Of a stretch of DNA of 64,000 nt, positions 56,797 through 64,000 are shown piece by piece (the stretch's first letter is position 1; the number at the start of each line of letters is the position of its first letter). The notes under the pieces are model-generated. The model was given only the letters and a program-made list of their open reading frames with translations, ran no database searches and had not been told where the DNA came from. The position numbers were made by a program, and so were the translations under genes. This DNA is from Flavobacterium sp. UBA6135 (GTDB lineage: Bacteria > Bacteroidota > Bacteroidia > Flavobacteriales > Flavobacteriaceae), in assembly GCF_002428305.1 (NCBI RefSeq), contig NZ_DIVJ01000010.1, positions 206,650 to 270,649 on the forward strand, written 5' to 3'.

Positions 56797-59199
56797 TTCT
56801 TTTTGAAGAAGTGCAGCTAATAGTATTGCTTTTTCTTTTATCTTATTGAGAATTATTTTCATTTGATCATCTGACAGAGCTGTTTTTTCACATTCCTCTA
56901 ATTGTTCCAATAACGGAATGATTTCTTTAGCTTCTAACTGTTTTGTCATGGGTAGCATTCTGTGAGAAATTGCTGCTATGTTTTTTTTGTCTGAATTTAA
57001 GAGTGATTCTTCAATAATAGCAATATTGGAAGTAGTGTTTTCTATGAATGCTTTTACAACTTCTGTAATAGCGGGTTCATCATTATCTAACATTGATTTC
57101 AAATTTTTCAAATTATATTCTTTTGATACAATTTCAGAATTTTCAACAGAATCATTTTTAGCAGCGATATTTATTTTTAAAATAGTACTCAAAACAGCTA
57201 ATAATTCTTCAGATCGATACGGTTTATGTAGGACGGATGAAAAACCTTTTTCTAAGTAAATATTTTTGTTCATATCTCTTTGTCCCGTAATTGCAACAAC
57301 AGGAATTTCTTTCGGAATTTGATTAAGCAATTCAAAACCACTCATTTTAGGCATTTGAATATCGGTGATAATTGCGTCGTAATCTTCTGTTTTTAAAGAA
57401 TTAATTAGTCGTTCAGGGTCATCAAAAGAGATAACGCTAAAATTATAAATTTTTAAAAATTCAGTGGTTAATTGTAATAGAGCGTTGTCATCATCTACTA
57501 CTGCAATGTTGATTTTTTTGTTTTCTTTTTCTAATAAAATAGGAATTTCTTTTTTGTTTTCAGTCATTAATGCAGGCAAAGTTAATGTGAAGGTGCTTCC
57601 TTTGTTTACTTCGCTTTCTACCGTTAAATTTCCTCTTAAAATTTCTGCTAATTTTTTGCAAATGGTCAACCCTAAGCCGGTGCCGCCATATTTCTTTTCA
57701 ATTGATTTATCGGCTTGGGTAAACTCGTTAAAAATTAAGTTGAGTTTGCTACTCTCTATCCCAATTCCAGTATCTTCAACAATTATTTTTAGCTGATTTT
57801 CAGTGTAAATTGCCTTGATTTTAATATATCCTTTTTCGGTAAATTTATAGGCGTTTCCGATGAGGTTACTTAAAATCTGTCTGATTCGCAAAGCATCACT
57901 TTCTAGTGATAAATTGGCTATGGAATCCAATTCAAATTTTAGCGAAATGGGTTTGGATGTATGTAATGTTTGTATACTTTCAGCTACTTCAACAATTAAT
58001 TTATCTAATTCAAAAGAAGTGTTTTCCAGTTCAATTTTGCCGGCTTCAATTTTAGAAAAATCCAATAAATCATTCACTAATTGGTTGATGTAAATTGATG
58101 AACTTTTAATATTTGATAAGTAATAATTTTGCTTTTCAGAAACACCGCCAATACTTATTAGTTCGCTAAATCCTTGAATGGTATTCAACGGGGTTTTTAA
58201 ATCATGACTCACTGTAGCAATAAGTTGTTCACGAGCGGTTAAAAGCGATTCTGTTTTCTTTTTTTCAATTTCCAATTGTTTTCTATAGCGTTGGTTTTTA
58301 AGAAAGTCGCTTGTAATTAAAAGAAAAAACAAACCCGTCATTACCAATCCAATAATTGCTGCGGTGGTTAAGATGGAAACAGTTTTTTGTTGGGCTTTTT
58401 CTCTGGTTAAATTGTTTAAATTGGCTTTTTTGATAACATCCGATTCAAATTCTACTAGTATTTCATTCAACTTTTGAGAAATAAACAAATCATTGCGGAG
58501 TAGTTCAATTTCTTTATTTTTTTGAGAAGCTGTCTTGGCTTGACTGTTTACACGAACATTTTCGAGTATTTTTTTGGAAGAAACTAAAATGGAATCAATT
58601 TCTTTATCGGTTAAGGTGCTTGCTGATTCTTTGGGAACATTTGCATTCAGATAATCAACATATTCTTGATACACCCTTCGTTCATATGGCGTGAGTTTTG
58701 TTGGGTCAACATTCAACCCTTCCAATGTAATTTTACCCATCGACTCTTCAATTCGGGTCAAATCACTTAAAGCGTTATCTATAGTGAAATAAGTGTTTTG
58801 TGATTTATTTATTTTTTTTAATTCTTCAATGTTTGACACTTTTTGATCCAGAATTATTTTTAAACTATCTAATAAAACAACCTGTTTTTCATTGTCTATT
58901 TTAAGTCCAAACGAATCAATTTCAGTAATTAATAGTTTATTTTCTTCTCCATATAATTCAAAATCTTTTTCGAGATTGCTTTGTATGGCTACACGGCCTA
59001 AATTATCTACATCATAGATTTTCGATATCAAAGTTCCCAAACGAATGAGTTTTTGGTTTTCCTCAACCGATTGATTTTCGTAGTTTGAAAAAAGCTTATT
59101 TTCTTTGAACAACATAAATCCTACTGCAATTACTAAAGTAGCAATGAGTAAGTAACTTACTAAAACTTTAAGTGGAATAAAACTAGATTTTGCAGCCAT
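56785..59199 (-). CDS. Hybrid sensor histidine kinase with receiver and Hpt domains
   Basis: I start at ATG 59199 (MAAKSSFIPLKVLVSY). The 804-residue protein has a membrane segment at 11-31, a long helical periplasmic region, a second segment near 278-296, HisKA with His332 (TVSHDLKTPLNTIQG), HATPase_c (GTGLGLTICKKLAEI), a receiver with Asp in AIITDIQMPKMSG, and a C-terminal Hpt with AAISHRMLPMTKQ. It therefore forms a full phosphorelay and probably feeds the NtrC-type regulator whose gene ends against it. The two genes overlap tail to tail by 12 bp. Confidence 0.95.
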   Translation of the reverse strand: MAAKSSFIPLKVLVSYLLIATLVIAVGFMLFKENKLFSNYENQSVEENQKLIRLGTLISKIYDVDNLGRVAIQSNLEKDFELYGEENKLLITEIDSFGLKIDNEKQVVLLDSLKIILDQKVSNIEELKKINKSQNTYFTIDNALSDLTRIEESMGKITLEGLNVDPTKLTPYERRVYQEYVDYLNANVPKESASTLTDKEIDSILVSSKKILENVRVNSQAKTASQKNKEIELLRNDLFISQKLNEILVEFESDVIKKANLNNLTREKAQQKTVSILTTAAIIGLVMTGLFFLLITSDFLKNQRYRKQLEIEKKKTESLLTAREQLIATVSHDLKTPLNTIQGFSELISIGGVSEKQNYYLSNIKSSSIYINQLVNDLLDFSKIEAGKIELENTSFELDKLIVEVAESIQTLHTSKPISLKFELDSIANLSLESDALRIRQILSNLIGNAYKFTEKGYIKIKAIYTENQLKIIVEDTGIGIESSKLNLIFNEFTQADKSIEKKYGGTGLGLTICKKLAEILRGNLTVESEVNKGSTFTLTLPALMTENKKEIPILLEKENKKINIAVVDDDNALLQLTTEFLKIYNFSVISFDDPERLINSLKTEDYDAIITDIQMPKMSGFELLNQIPKEIPVVAITGQRDMNKNIYLEKGFSSVLHKPYRSEELLAVLSTILKINIAAKNDSVENSEIVSKEYNLKNLKSMLDNDEPAITEVVKAFIENTTSNIAIIEESLLNSDKKNIAAISHRMLPMTKQLEAKEIIPLLEQLEECEKTALSDDQMKIILNKIKEKAILLAALLQKELIF

Positions 59200-59249
59200 T
59201 CTCAAAGATAAAAAGAATGAAATATTTATTTCTTTAGGATTTGTTAAAA

Positions 59250-59277
59250 ATGAAAAATCCCGAATTGCTTCGGGATT
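59250..59277 (-). terminator. Terminator of the S9 peptidase gene
   Basis: On the minus strand AATCCCGAA and TTCGGGATT form a 9-bp stem around GCAA, followed by TTTCATTTTT. Confidence 0.85.
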
Positions 59278-59281
59278 AATT

Positions 59282-61186
59282 TTATAAAGTTTCTTTCAAC
59301 CAACCAAAAAATTCTCTTTGCCAAACTATTGCATTTTGAGGCTTTAGTACCCAGTGGTTTTCTTCTGGGAAGAGTATAAATCGACTCTTAATTCCTTGCA
59401 ATTGTGCCGCTTGAAACGCTTCTTGCCCTTGACCAATTGGCACGCGGTAATCTTTTCCTCCTTGAATAACTAAAATAGGAGTGTCCCATTTGTTCACCAT
59501 TGAAATCGGATTAAATTGGTTGTACGATTTTTGTGCGGCTGCATTGTCTTTCTCCCAATAAGCACCACCAATATCCCAGTTGGTGAAGAAAACTTCTTCG
59601 GTAGTTCCATACATACTTTCCAAATTGAAAACACCACAATGTGAAATAAATGATTTGAATCGTTTGTTGTGGATTCCTGCCAAGTAAAACACAGAATAAC
59701 CGCCATAACTTGCTCCAACGGCACCTAGTCTTGTTTTGTCAACATAGGATTCTTTTGCTACATCATCAATGGCTGAAAGATAGTCGTCCATCACTTGACC
59801 GCCCCAATCTTTACTGATTTGCTCATTCCATTCCACGCCATGACCGGGCATTCCTCTTCGGTTTGGTGCAACTACAACATAACCTTGTGAGGCCATCAAA
59901 CTAAAATTCCATCGAAAGGAATAAAATTGTGAAAGAGCTCCTTGTGGTCCGCCTTGGCAGTATAACAAAGTTGGATATTTTTTAGTTTTATCAAAGTTGG
60001 GAGGAAGAATTACCCACACTAACATTTTTTTGCCGTCTGTGGTGGTTACAAATCTCTTTTCAAAAGTTGGCAAAGCTAATTTGCTATATATTTCATCGTT
60101 TACTTTAGTCAATTGAAGCCAAGCTTTTTTCTTAAAATCATAGGAGAAAATTTCTTTTGCATGATTCATATCGGTTCTGCCAACAATAATTTTATCGCCT
60201 GAAATACCAAAAATGTCTGTTACATCAAAATCACCTGATGTAATTTGACGAACAGTGATGGCAATTCTGGTTAATCCCGGAAAATTAACTTCAAACAATT
60301 GTTTGGTTCCATCAACAGGGGCTAAAAAATAAACTTTCTTTCCGTCAGCACTCCAAGTAAAGCTATCTACGGTTCCATCCCAATTGGCGGTTAAATTCAT
60401 ATCCATTTCTTTGAAACGAACAATAATGTCATTTTTATCCGCTTCAAAACCATCTTGTTTCATTTGTAACCAAGAAAGTTCTCCGTTTGGTGAAATGGTA
60501 GGATGTGTGTCATAACCTAAATTACCCTCGGTTAAATTTTTGGTTGTTTTTGTTTCTAAATTATATTCATATAAATCAGTATTTGTTGAAATTGCATAAG
60601 CAGTTCCTGATTTCTTTTTGCTTACATAAATGATACTTTTCCCGTCTTTTGACCATACATAATCTTCATCGCCACCAAAAGGTCTTTGAGGTGAATCATA
60701 AGGCTCGTCTTTCATGATGTCAAAAAAGGAATCGTCTTTATTCACCTCCGAAAAGCCAACATGGTTATGTTTTCCTTCATTCCAACTATCCCAATGACGA
60801 TAATTTAATCCGTTGTATACTTGAACGTCTGATTTGTCTAATTCCGGATAAAAATCTTTACCGTGGATTTTTTCAATTTTCACTTCTTTGTGCGAAAGAA
60901 TATATTTTCCGTTAGGGGAAACATTTTTATCATTTAAAAGTTCTTTGATTTCTGTAATTTCTGTCGGAACACCACCATTTAAAGAAATGCTATATGTTTT
61001 AGAATTTGATTTGTTTTCTGTTACTGAAGGTGTAGCAACTTTATAAAGTATGCTTTTTCCGTCTTTAGAAATTCCTAGAGGAGAGACTCTTCCTAGTTCC
61101 CATAATTTTTCAGGGGTTAATACATTTTGAGCAGTTAATGACGTAATACTCATAGTGATTGCTAAAGTTAAAATGGCTATTTTCAT
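59282..61186 (-). CDS. Exported S9-family prolyl oligopeptidase
   Basis: The 634-residue protein has a signal peptide (LAITMSITSLTAQ), a beta-propeller half with repeats such as VSPNGKYILSHKE and WSADGKKVYFLAP, and an alpha/beta-hydrolase half with the Ser nucleophile in GASYGGYSVFY and the His in ENHWVLKP (His610). Family members clip dipeptides or short peptides after Pro or related residues in the periplasm. No regulator is next to it. Confidence 0.93.
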   Translation of the reverse strand: MKIAILTLAITMSITSLTAQNVLTPEKLWELGRVSPLGISKDGKSILYKVATPSVTENKSNSKTYSISLNGGVPTEITEIKELLNDKNVSPNGKYILSHKEVKIEKIHGKDFYPELDKSDVQVYNGLNYRHWDSWNEGKHNHVGFSEVNKDDSFFDIMKDEPYDSPQRPFGGDEDYVWSKDGKSIIYVSKKKSGTAYAISTNTDLYEYNLETKTTKNLTEGNLGYDTHPTISPNGELSWLQMKQDGFEADKNDIIVRFKEMDMNLTANWDGTVDSFTWSADGKKVYFLAPVDGTKQLFEVNFPGLTRIAITVRQITSGDFDVTDIFGISGDKIIVGRTDMNHAKEIFSYDFKKKAWLQLTKVNDEIYSKLALPTFEKRFVTTTDGKKMLVWVILPPNFDKTKKYPTLLYCQGGPQGALSQFYSFRWNFSLMASQGYVVVAPNRRGMPGHGVEWNEQISKDWGGQVMDDYLSAIDDVAKESYVDKTRLGAVGASYGGYSVFYLAGIHNKRFKSFISHCGVFNLESMYGTTEEVFFTNWDIGGAYWEKDNAAAQKSYNQFNPISMVNKWDTPILVIQGGKDYRVPIGQGQEAFQAAQLQGIKSRFILFPEENHWVLKPQNAIVWQREFFGWLKETL

Positions 61187-61269
61187 TTGATTCGATTTTG
61201 AATCTATAAATATACAATTCTACTTTTTTTCTAATTGAATTTTGACAAAAAAAAAACAGACGCTCATAT

Positions 61270-62508
61270 ATGAGATACACCAAGCATTATTATGCCGGTT
61301 CTCAAAGAGTAGCTTCACAGACAGGTGATACGTATGCCGACAATCATTTTGCTGCCCGACCCGAGACTTCTAAATCCTCGTCTGAATTTGATTCGAAGCA
61401 CCAAAAGCAGCAACTTTTAAAGGACATGCTTATGTATGCAGAGAAAACGGGTCAGGAATTGCCAAAATTTAAGGAGAAAGGTACTATCTTGTCGCCGGAT
61501 TCCGACTCAAGTGCCAAAAGCAGTAATCTGGTCTCTGAACTCTATTTTTATCATCCGGACCATTTAGGTACGAGTACTTATGTTACCGACGGGCAAGGTT
61601 TCGCTTATCAATTTTTCTTAAATTTGCCTTTTGGAGAGACGATGGTAGAGCAACACTCTTACTCCAACGATTTTGATAATCGTTATAAGTTTAATGGGAA
61701 AGAGTTGGATGTTGAGACGGGATTGTATTATTATGGGGCTAGGTACTACAACCCACAGTTGAGTATATGGTTGAGTGTGGATCCGTTGGCGGAGAAGTTT
61801 CCTGCGTGGTCGCCATATAGTGCATTTTATAATAATCCGATATTTTATGTTGACCCAGATGGAAGAGAAAATATACCTGCATTAATATGGGCAGCTAAAA
61901 ATATGGCAAATAAAGGAATACCATTCAATATTTGGTATGGAGGAGATGGGGGTTGGACATATAAGGCAGGAACTGTACCAACAGGAACGGTATGTTATGA
62001 AAGTTGTTGGACTTCTTATATGAATGGAGCTGATGCTTCGGTTATGACTACACTTAAATCAGGTTTTTCAACAAAAGGAGGAGGATTTAAAGGACGTTCA
62101 CACGAAACAGGAGGAATGAATTGGTTTAAATCAGGAGATGGAACTGATAGGCAGTTTGTTTCAGATATATCACAAGGAGAGCTTGGGGATATTGTATTTA
62201 TGGGGGAAGTTGGAGATATGAGGGGTCACGCTGTATTATTGGCAAGTGAGATTACAAAAGGTTCAGTTGAAATAAATGGTAAATCAGTTGAAACAATGAC
62301 TTTTTATTCACTTAGTACAAGTTCAGATTCAGACTCAGGTAGTTTTGGGGGAAGAGAATTTTCATTTCAGAATGTTGGAGGTAAATGGTTACTTAATGGA
62401 GACGGATATGAATTTAGAGGCTATGGACAAATGAAAAATGTTACAACCACTGATGAACAAAGACAAGAAGTAACAAAATTAATTGAAGAAGTTAAAAAAG
62501 GTAATTAA
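61270..62508 (+). CDS. Orphan RHS-repeat tip with C-terminal toxin-like domain
   Basis: The 412-residue frame is only the end of an RHS protein: residues ~88-197 are the RHS core (DHLGTSTYVTDGQG, RYKFNGKELDVETGLYYYG, YGARYYNPQLSIWLSVDP, ending YVDPDGRE) and residues ~200-412 the variable C-terminus. That tail has Cys242 and Cys246 in VCYESCWTSY, GELGDIVF (304-310), and His320 in DMRGHAVLLAS, a pattern like papain/NlpC-type peptidoglycan hydrolases (CHAP-like). There are no secretion or N-terminal RHS repeats and an in-frame stop lies 25 bp upstream. A gene for an exported protein follows 2 bp later and is the likely immunity gene. Confidence 0.8.
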   Translation: MRYTKHYYAGSQRVASQTGDTYADNHFAARPETSKSSSEFDSKHQKQQLLKDMLMYAEKTGQELPKFKEKGTILSPDSDSSAKSSNLVSELYFYHPDHLGTSTYVTDGQGFAYQFFLNLPFGETMVEQHSYSNDFDNRYKFNGKELDVETGLYYYGARYYNPQLSIWLSVDPLAEKFPAWSPYSAFYNNPIFYVDPDGRENIPALIWAAKNMANKGIPFNIWYGGDGGWTYKAGTVPTGTVCYESCWTSYMNGADASVMTTLKSGFSTKGGGFKGRSHETGGMNWFKSGDGTDRQFVSDISQGELGDIVFMGEVGDMRGHAVLLASEITKGSVEINGKSVETMTFYSLSTSSDSDSGSFGGREFSFQNVGGKWLLNGDGYEFRGYGQMKNVTTTDEQRQEVTKLIEEVKKGN

Positions 62509-62510
62509 AT

Positions 62511-62930
62511 ATGAAACGATTATTTCTTTTTTTGCCTTTGTTTTTCTTGTGTTGTCAACACTTAACAGGGCAAACATTTAGTTCAGAAGAAAGAAAAACT
62601 GAGGTAGAAAATATTCTGAACACAGTAATAAACAGTACTTATTTTGATAGTATTTATAATCAAAAGCGAGTTTATTTTTTGGCAAATGAGTTATTAACGG
62701 AAAATATAACTTTAACCCTGAAAAGAAATAAGTGCAAGGTTAAAATTTTAAATAAAAATCAAACAAGGAAAGTCAAACAATATGTTGTTCTTGGAGATTT
62801 TACTTTAGATTGGAATAATCCTATCGTTGTAAGGGTTCAACTGTCTGTATTTCCTAAAACATTAAATATGCGACTTGAAAAGAAAAAAGGTATATGGGAA
62901 ATTGTTGACTATATGTTTTTTGAAGAATAA
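62511..62930 (+). CDS. Exported protein, candidate immunity protein for the RHS tip
   Basis: The 139-residue protein begins with a signal peptide or lipobox-like leader (FLPLFFLCCQHLTGQ), so it works in the periplasm or outer membrane. The body alternates helix and strands (NILNTVINSTYFDSIY; KQYVVLGDFTLDWNNP; RVQLSVFPKTLNMRLEKKKG). No family is recognised. Its position 2 bp after the toxin-like frame is typical of RHS immunity genes, and export would suit a toxin acting on peptidoglycan. Confidence 0.65.
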   Translation: MKRLFLFLPLFFLCCQHLTGQTFSSEERKTEVENILNTVINSTYFDSIYNQKRVYFLANELLTENITLTLKRNKCKVKILNKNQTRKVKQYVVLGDFTLDWNNPIVVRVQLSVFPKTLNMRLEKKKGIWEIVDYMFFEE

Positions 62931-62933
62931 CAG

Positions 62934-62961
62934 AAAGCCCGAGCAATCGGGCTTTTTCTTT
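62934..62961 (+). terminator. Terminator after the candidate immunity gene
   Basis: AAAGCCCGA (62934-62942) pairs with TCGGGCTTT (62947-62955) around GCAA and is followed by TTCTTTT. Confidence 0.9.
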
Positions 62962-63213
62962 TACAGCATATTCAGTTTAGTAGTCTTAATAAAATTATCT
63001 ACGGTCAGTAAAAGACATTCTTTGTCTTTGTGGCAAGTTTTCAATCTCTGCCATACGCTTAAACATTACAGGGTCTTTATAAACGTTTTGGCTTTCTGTC
63101 TTGCCCAAAAGCTGATGTGGTATCTAAAACTTCTGCGAGCTTCTTAATCACATCTACAGTCGGTTTTACTTCGTCACGTTCTTTTATAAGAATTTGTTTA
63201 ATCGAGTTCTTAA
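62961..63213 (-). pseudogene. Broken XRE-family regulator gene
   Basis: The minus strand holds pieces of an HTH protein in three frames: NSIKQILIKERDEVKPTVDV then IKKLAEVLDTT, LLGKTESQNVYKDPVMFKRM then AEIENLPQRQRMSF, and TVDNFIKTTKLNML. Together they match the tail of a family with a DYLLGKT-like junction and a C-terminal extension. The start and first ~35 residues of the HTH are absent and at least two frameshifts separate the parts. It may be a remnant of a regulator once linked to the RHS region. Confidence 0.7.
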
Positions 63214-63725
63214 ATTAGGAGATGTGTAAGAGAACACAAAAATAGTAGCTAAAAATCAGCCAGTAGGCTATCCATAAATTTTGATCTTTATTCTTTGCTC
63301 AAATAAGTTTCGATGAAATTTCTTTAGCCCCGATTCTCGAAGTGTTCTCTTCTAAAAAGCACGTTGCTCTCTGAATGTCTCTGACTTCTGAGCAAATTAA
63401 TTATTCCAATTTAATTAGATTCTGGAAAAGTAAAAAATGGTAAATGGATTTGTTATGAGAAATCAGATTATACAAACATTGCCCAAACTACCCCTACCAT
63501 CCAGAACAAGATAACTTGTAATTTTATCCCTCTTGCCCACAATCTGTTCAAATCAATCTCTAAAAATAGTTTGATTATTATTTCCGTAATTTCTAGCACT
63601 GCTATATTTTCAACTTAATTTTCAAAGATCGAAATTTAATTTTTTACGCTCACGAGTGAGATTTTGGCAGTAGAGCACATGTTGATAAATTAGAATCTGA
63701 AACAAGTTCAGATTGACAATGTTAA
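63214..63725. other. Stretch with no recognised gene
   Basis: About 510 bp between the broken XRE gene and the OmpA-family gene show no frame that I can link to a known protein and no hairpin worth naming, apart from short A/T runs. It may hold further decayed mobile or RHS-related DNA. Confidence 0.5.
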
Positions 63726-63762
63726 ATAAAAAACAGACTACCGTTTCCGATAGTCTGTTTTT
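63726..63762. terminator. Terminator beyond the OmpA-family gene (bidirectional)
   Basis: AAACAGACTA (63731-63740) pairs with TAGTCTGTTT (63751-63760), 10-nt loop, with A- and T-runs outside, so either strand can end here. On the minus strand it stops the OmpA-family gene. Confidence 0.85.
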
Positions 63763-63784
63763 AGCATTTAGTTGTTTTGGTATT

Positions 63785-64000
63785 TTATTTCTTTACAATC
63801 AAGAACTCACTTCTTCTGTTAAGAGCGTGTTGTTCTTCGGTACAATTTTCACCACAATCTACTTTAGGTTCGCTTTCGCCTAAACCTTTTGCGGAGATTC
63901 TGTCTTTTGCAATTCCTTTAGAGATAATGTATTGAGCTGTTGCTTGAGCTCTTCTTTCAGATAAACTCATGTTGTAGCTGTCGCTTCCTCTGTTGTCAGT
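63785..64000 (-). CDS. OmpA-family protein, C-terminal part (5' end outside window)
   Basis: The last 71 codons of a peptidoglycan-binding OmpA domain are present and run to the window edge in frame: TDNRGSDSYNMSLSERRAQ, AQYIISKGI, ISAKGLGESEPKVDCGENC and NRRSEFLIVKK. The D...L..R/R motif with NxxLSERRA is the peptidoglycan-binding core, and the inserted Cys-containing loop is common in Bacteroidetes. The upstream repeats and barrel cannot be seen. Confidence 0.95.
   Translation of the reverse strand, partial: TDNRGSDSYNMSLSERRAQATAQYIISKGIAKDRISAKGLGESEPKVDCGENCTEEQHALNRRSEFLIVKK

Noticed and set aside
62875..63147. 90-codon plus-strand frame after the RHS cassette
   Set aside because: It overlaps the immunity gene, the terminator and the antisense XRE remnant, and has no protein features.

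Overview
The window is AT-rich chromosomal DNA from a member of the Bacteroidetes, almost certainly a Flavobacterium or a close relative in the Flavobacteriaceae. The support is: a giant surface protein ending in a type IX secretion (gliding-motility type) domain; a three-gene sdhCAB operon with a b558-type membrane anchor; Bacteroidetes -7 promoter boxes (TAnnTTTG) in front of many genes and few Shine-Dalgarno sequences; TTG starts; a small PID-CTERM-like protein; and RHS debris with a toxin/immunity tip. Nearly all of the window is ordinary chromosome. The accessory patches are 36.3-42.4 kb, 47.5 kb and 61.2-63.7 kb.

Layout. 0-5 kb: a ChaN-like haem-binding protein and succinate dehydrogenase/fumarate reductase. 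5-11 kb: a GH92 mannosidase, glycogen synthase and ADP-glucose pyrophosphorylase, and a small secreted protein. 11-19 kb: omega-amidase, a surface lipoprotein, ComF-like phosphoribosyltransferase, glycyl-tRNA synthetase, M48 peptidase and a secreted protein. 19-24 kb: a LytS/LytTR two-component pair, a TIM-barrel protein and a CPA2 antiporter. 24-29.3 kb: a signalling locus with a LytTR regulator whose receiver carries Glu at the phosphorylation site, a 53-residue exported peptide, a TPR histidine kinase with a NarL/LuxR-type regulator, and then three tandem units that look like small-RNA genes. 29.3-36.2 kb: ThiL, the 1355-residue T9SS protein, DinB and a WYL regulator. 36.3-42.4 kb: a HigA/AbiEii toxin-antitoxin pair, LepA, a GC-rich intergenic element, a decayed DUF433/DUF5615 pair, and a Cys/Trp-tailed lipoprotein opposite an XRE regulator. 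42.5-53.5 kb: housekeeping (DusB, MATE, ABC permease, RbfA, methylmalonyl-CoA epimerase, tRNA-CAU, riboflavin synthase, PdxA, YceD, L32, FabH, AccB, AccC). 53.5-59.2 kb: a glycosyltransferase behind a sigma-54 promoter, an NtrC-type activator and a convergent hybrid kinase. 59.3-64 kb: an S9 peptidase, an orphan RHS tip with a candidate immunity protein, a broken XRE gene, about 500 bp with no visible gene, and the 3' end of an OmpA-family gene.

The most interesting part is 24.2-29.3 kb. Each of three tandem units carries two direct half-sites (core ACCG) 21-22 bp apart, a -7-like box 24-25 bp further on, and the same intrinsic terminator. Two units are near-identical copies (period 256-257 bp) whose long-range stem is kept despite base changes. 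Direct repeats of the same 21-bp spacing also lie just after both LytTR genes of the window. I infer a regulatory-RNA array controlled by one of the adjacent response regulators. The second coherent module is the sigma-54 promoter with an upstream palindrome, glycosyltransferase, NtrC activator and hybrid kinase at 53.5-59.2 kb.
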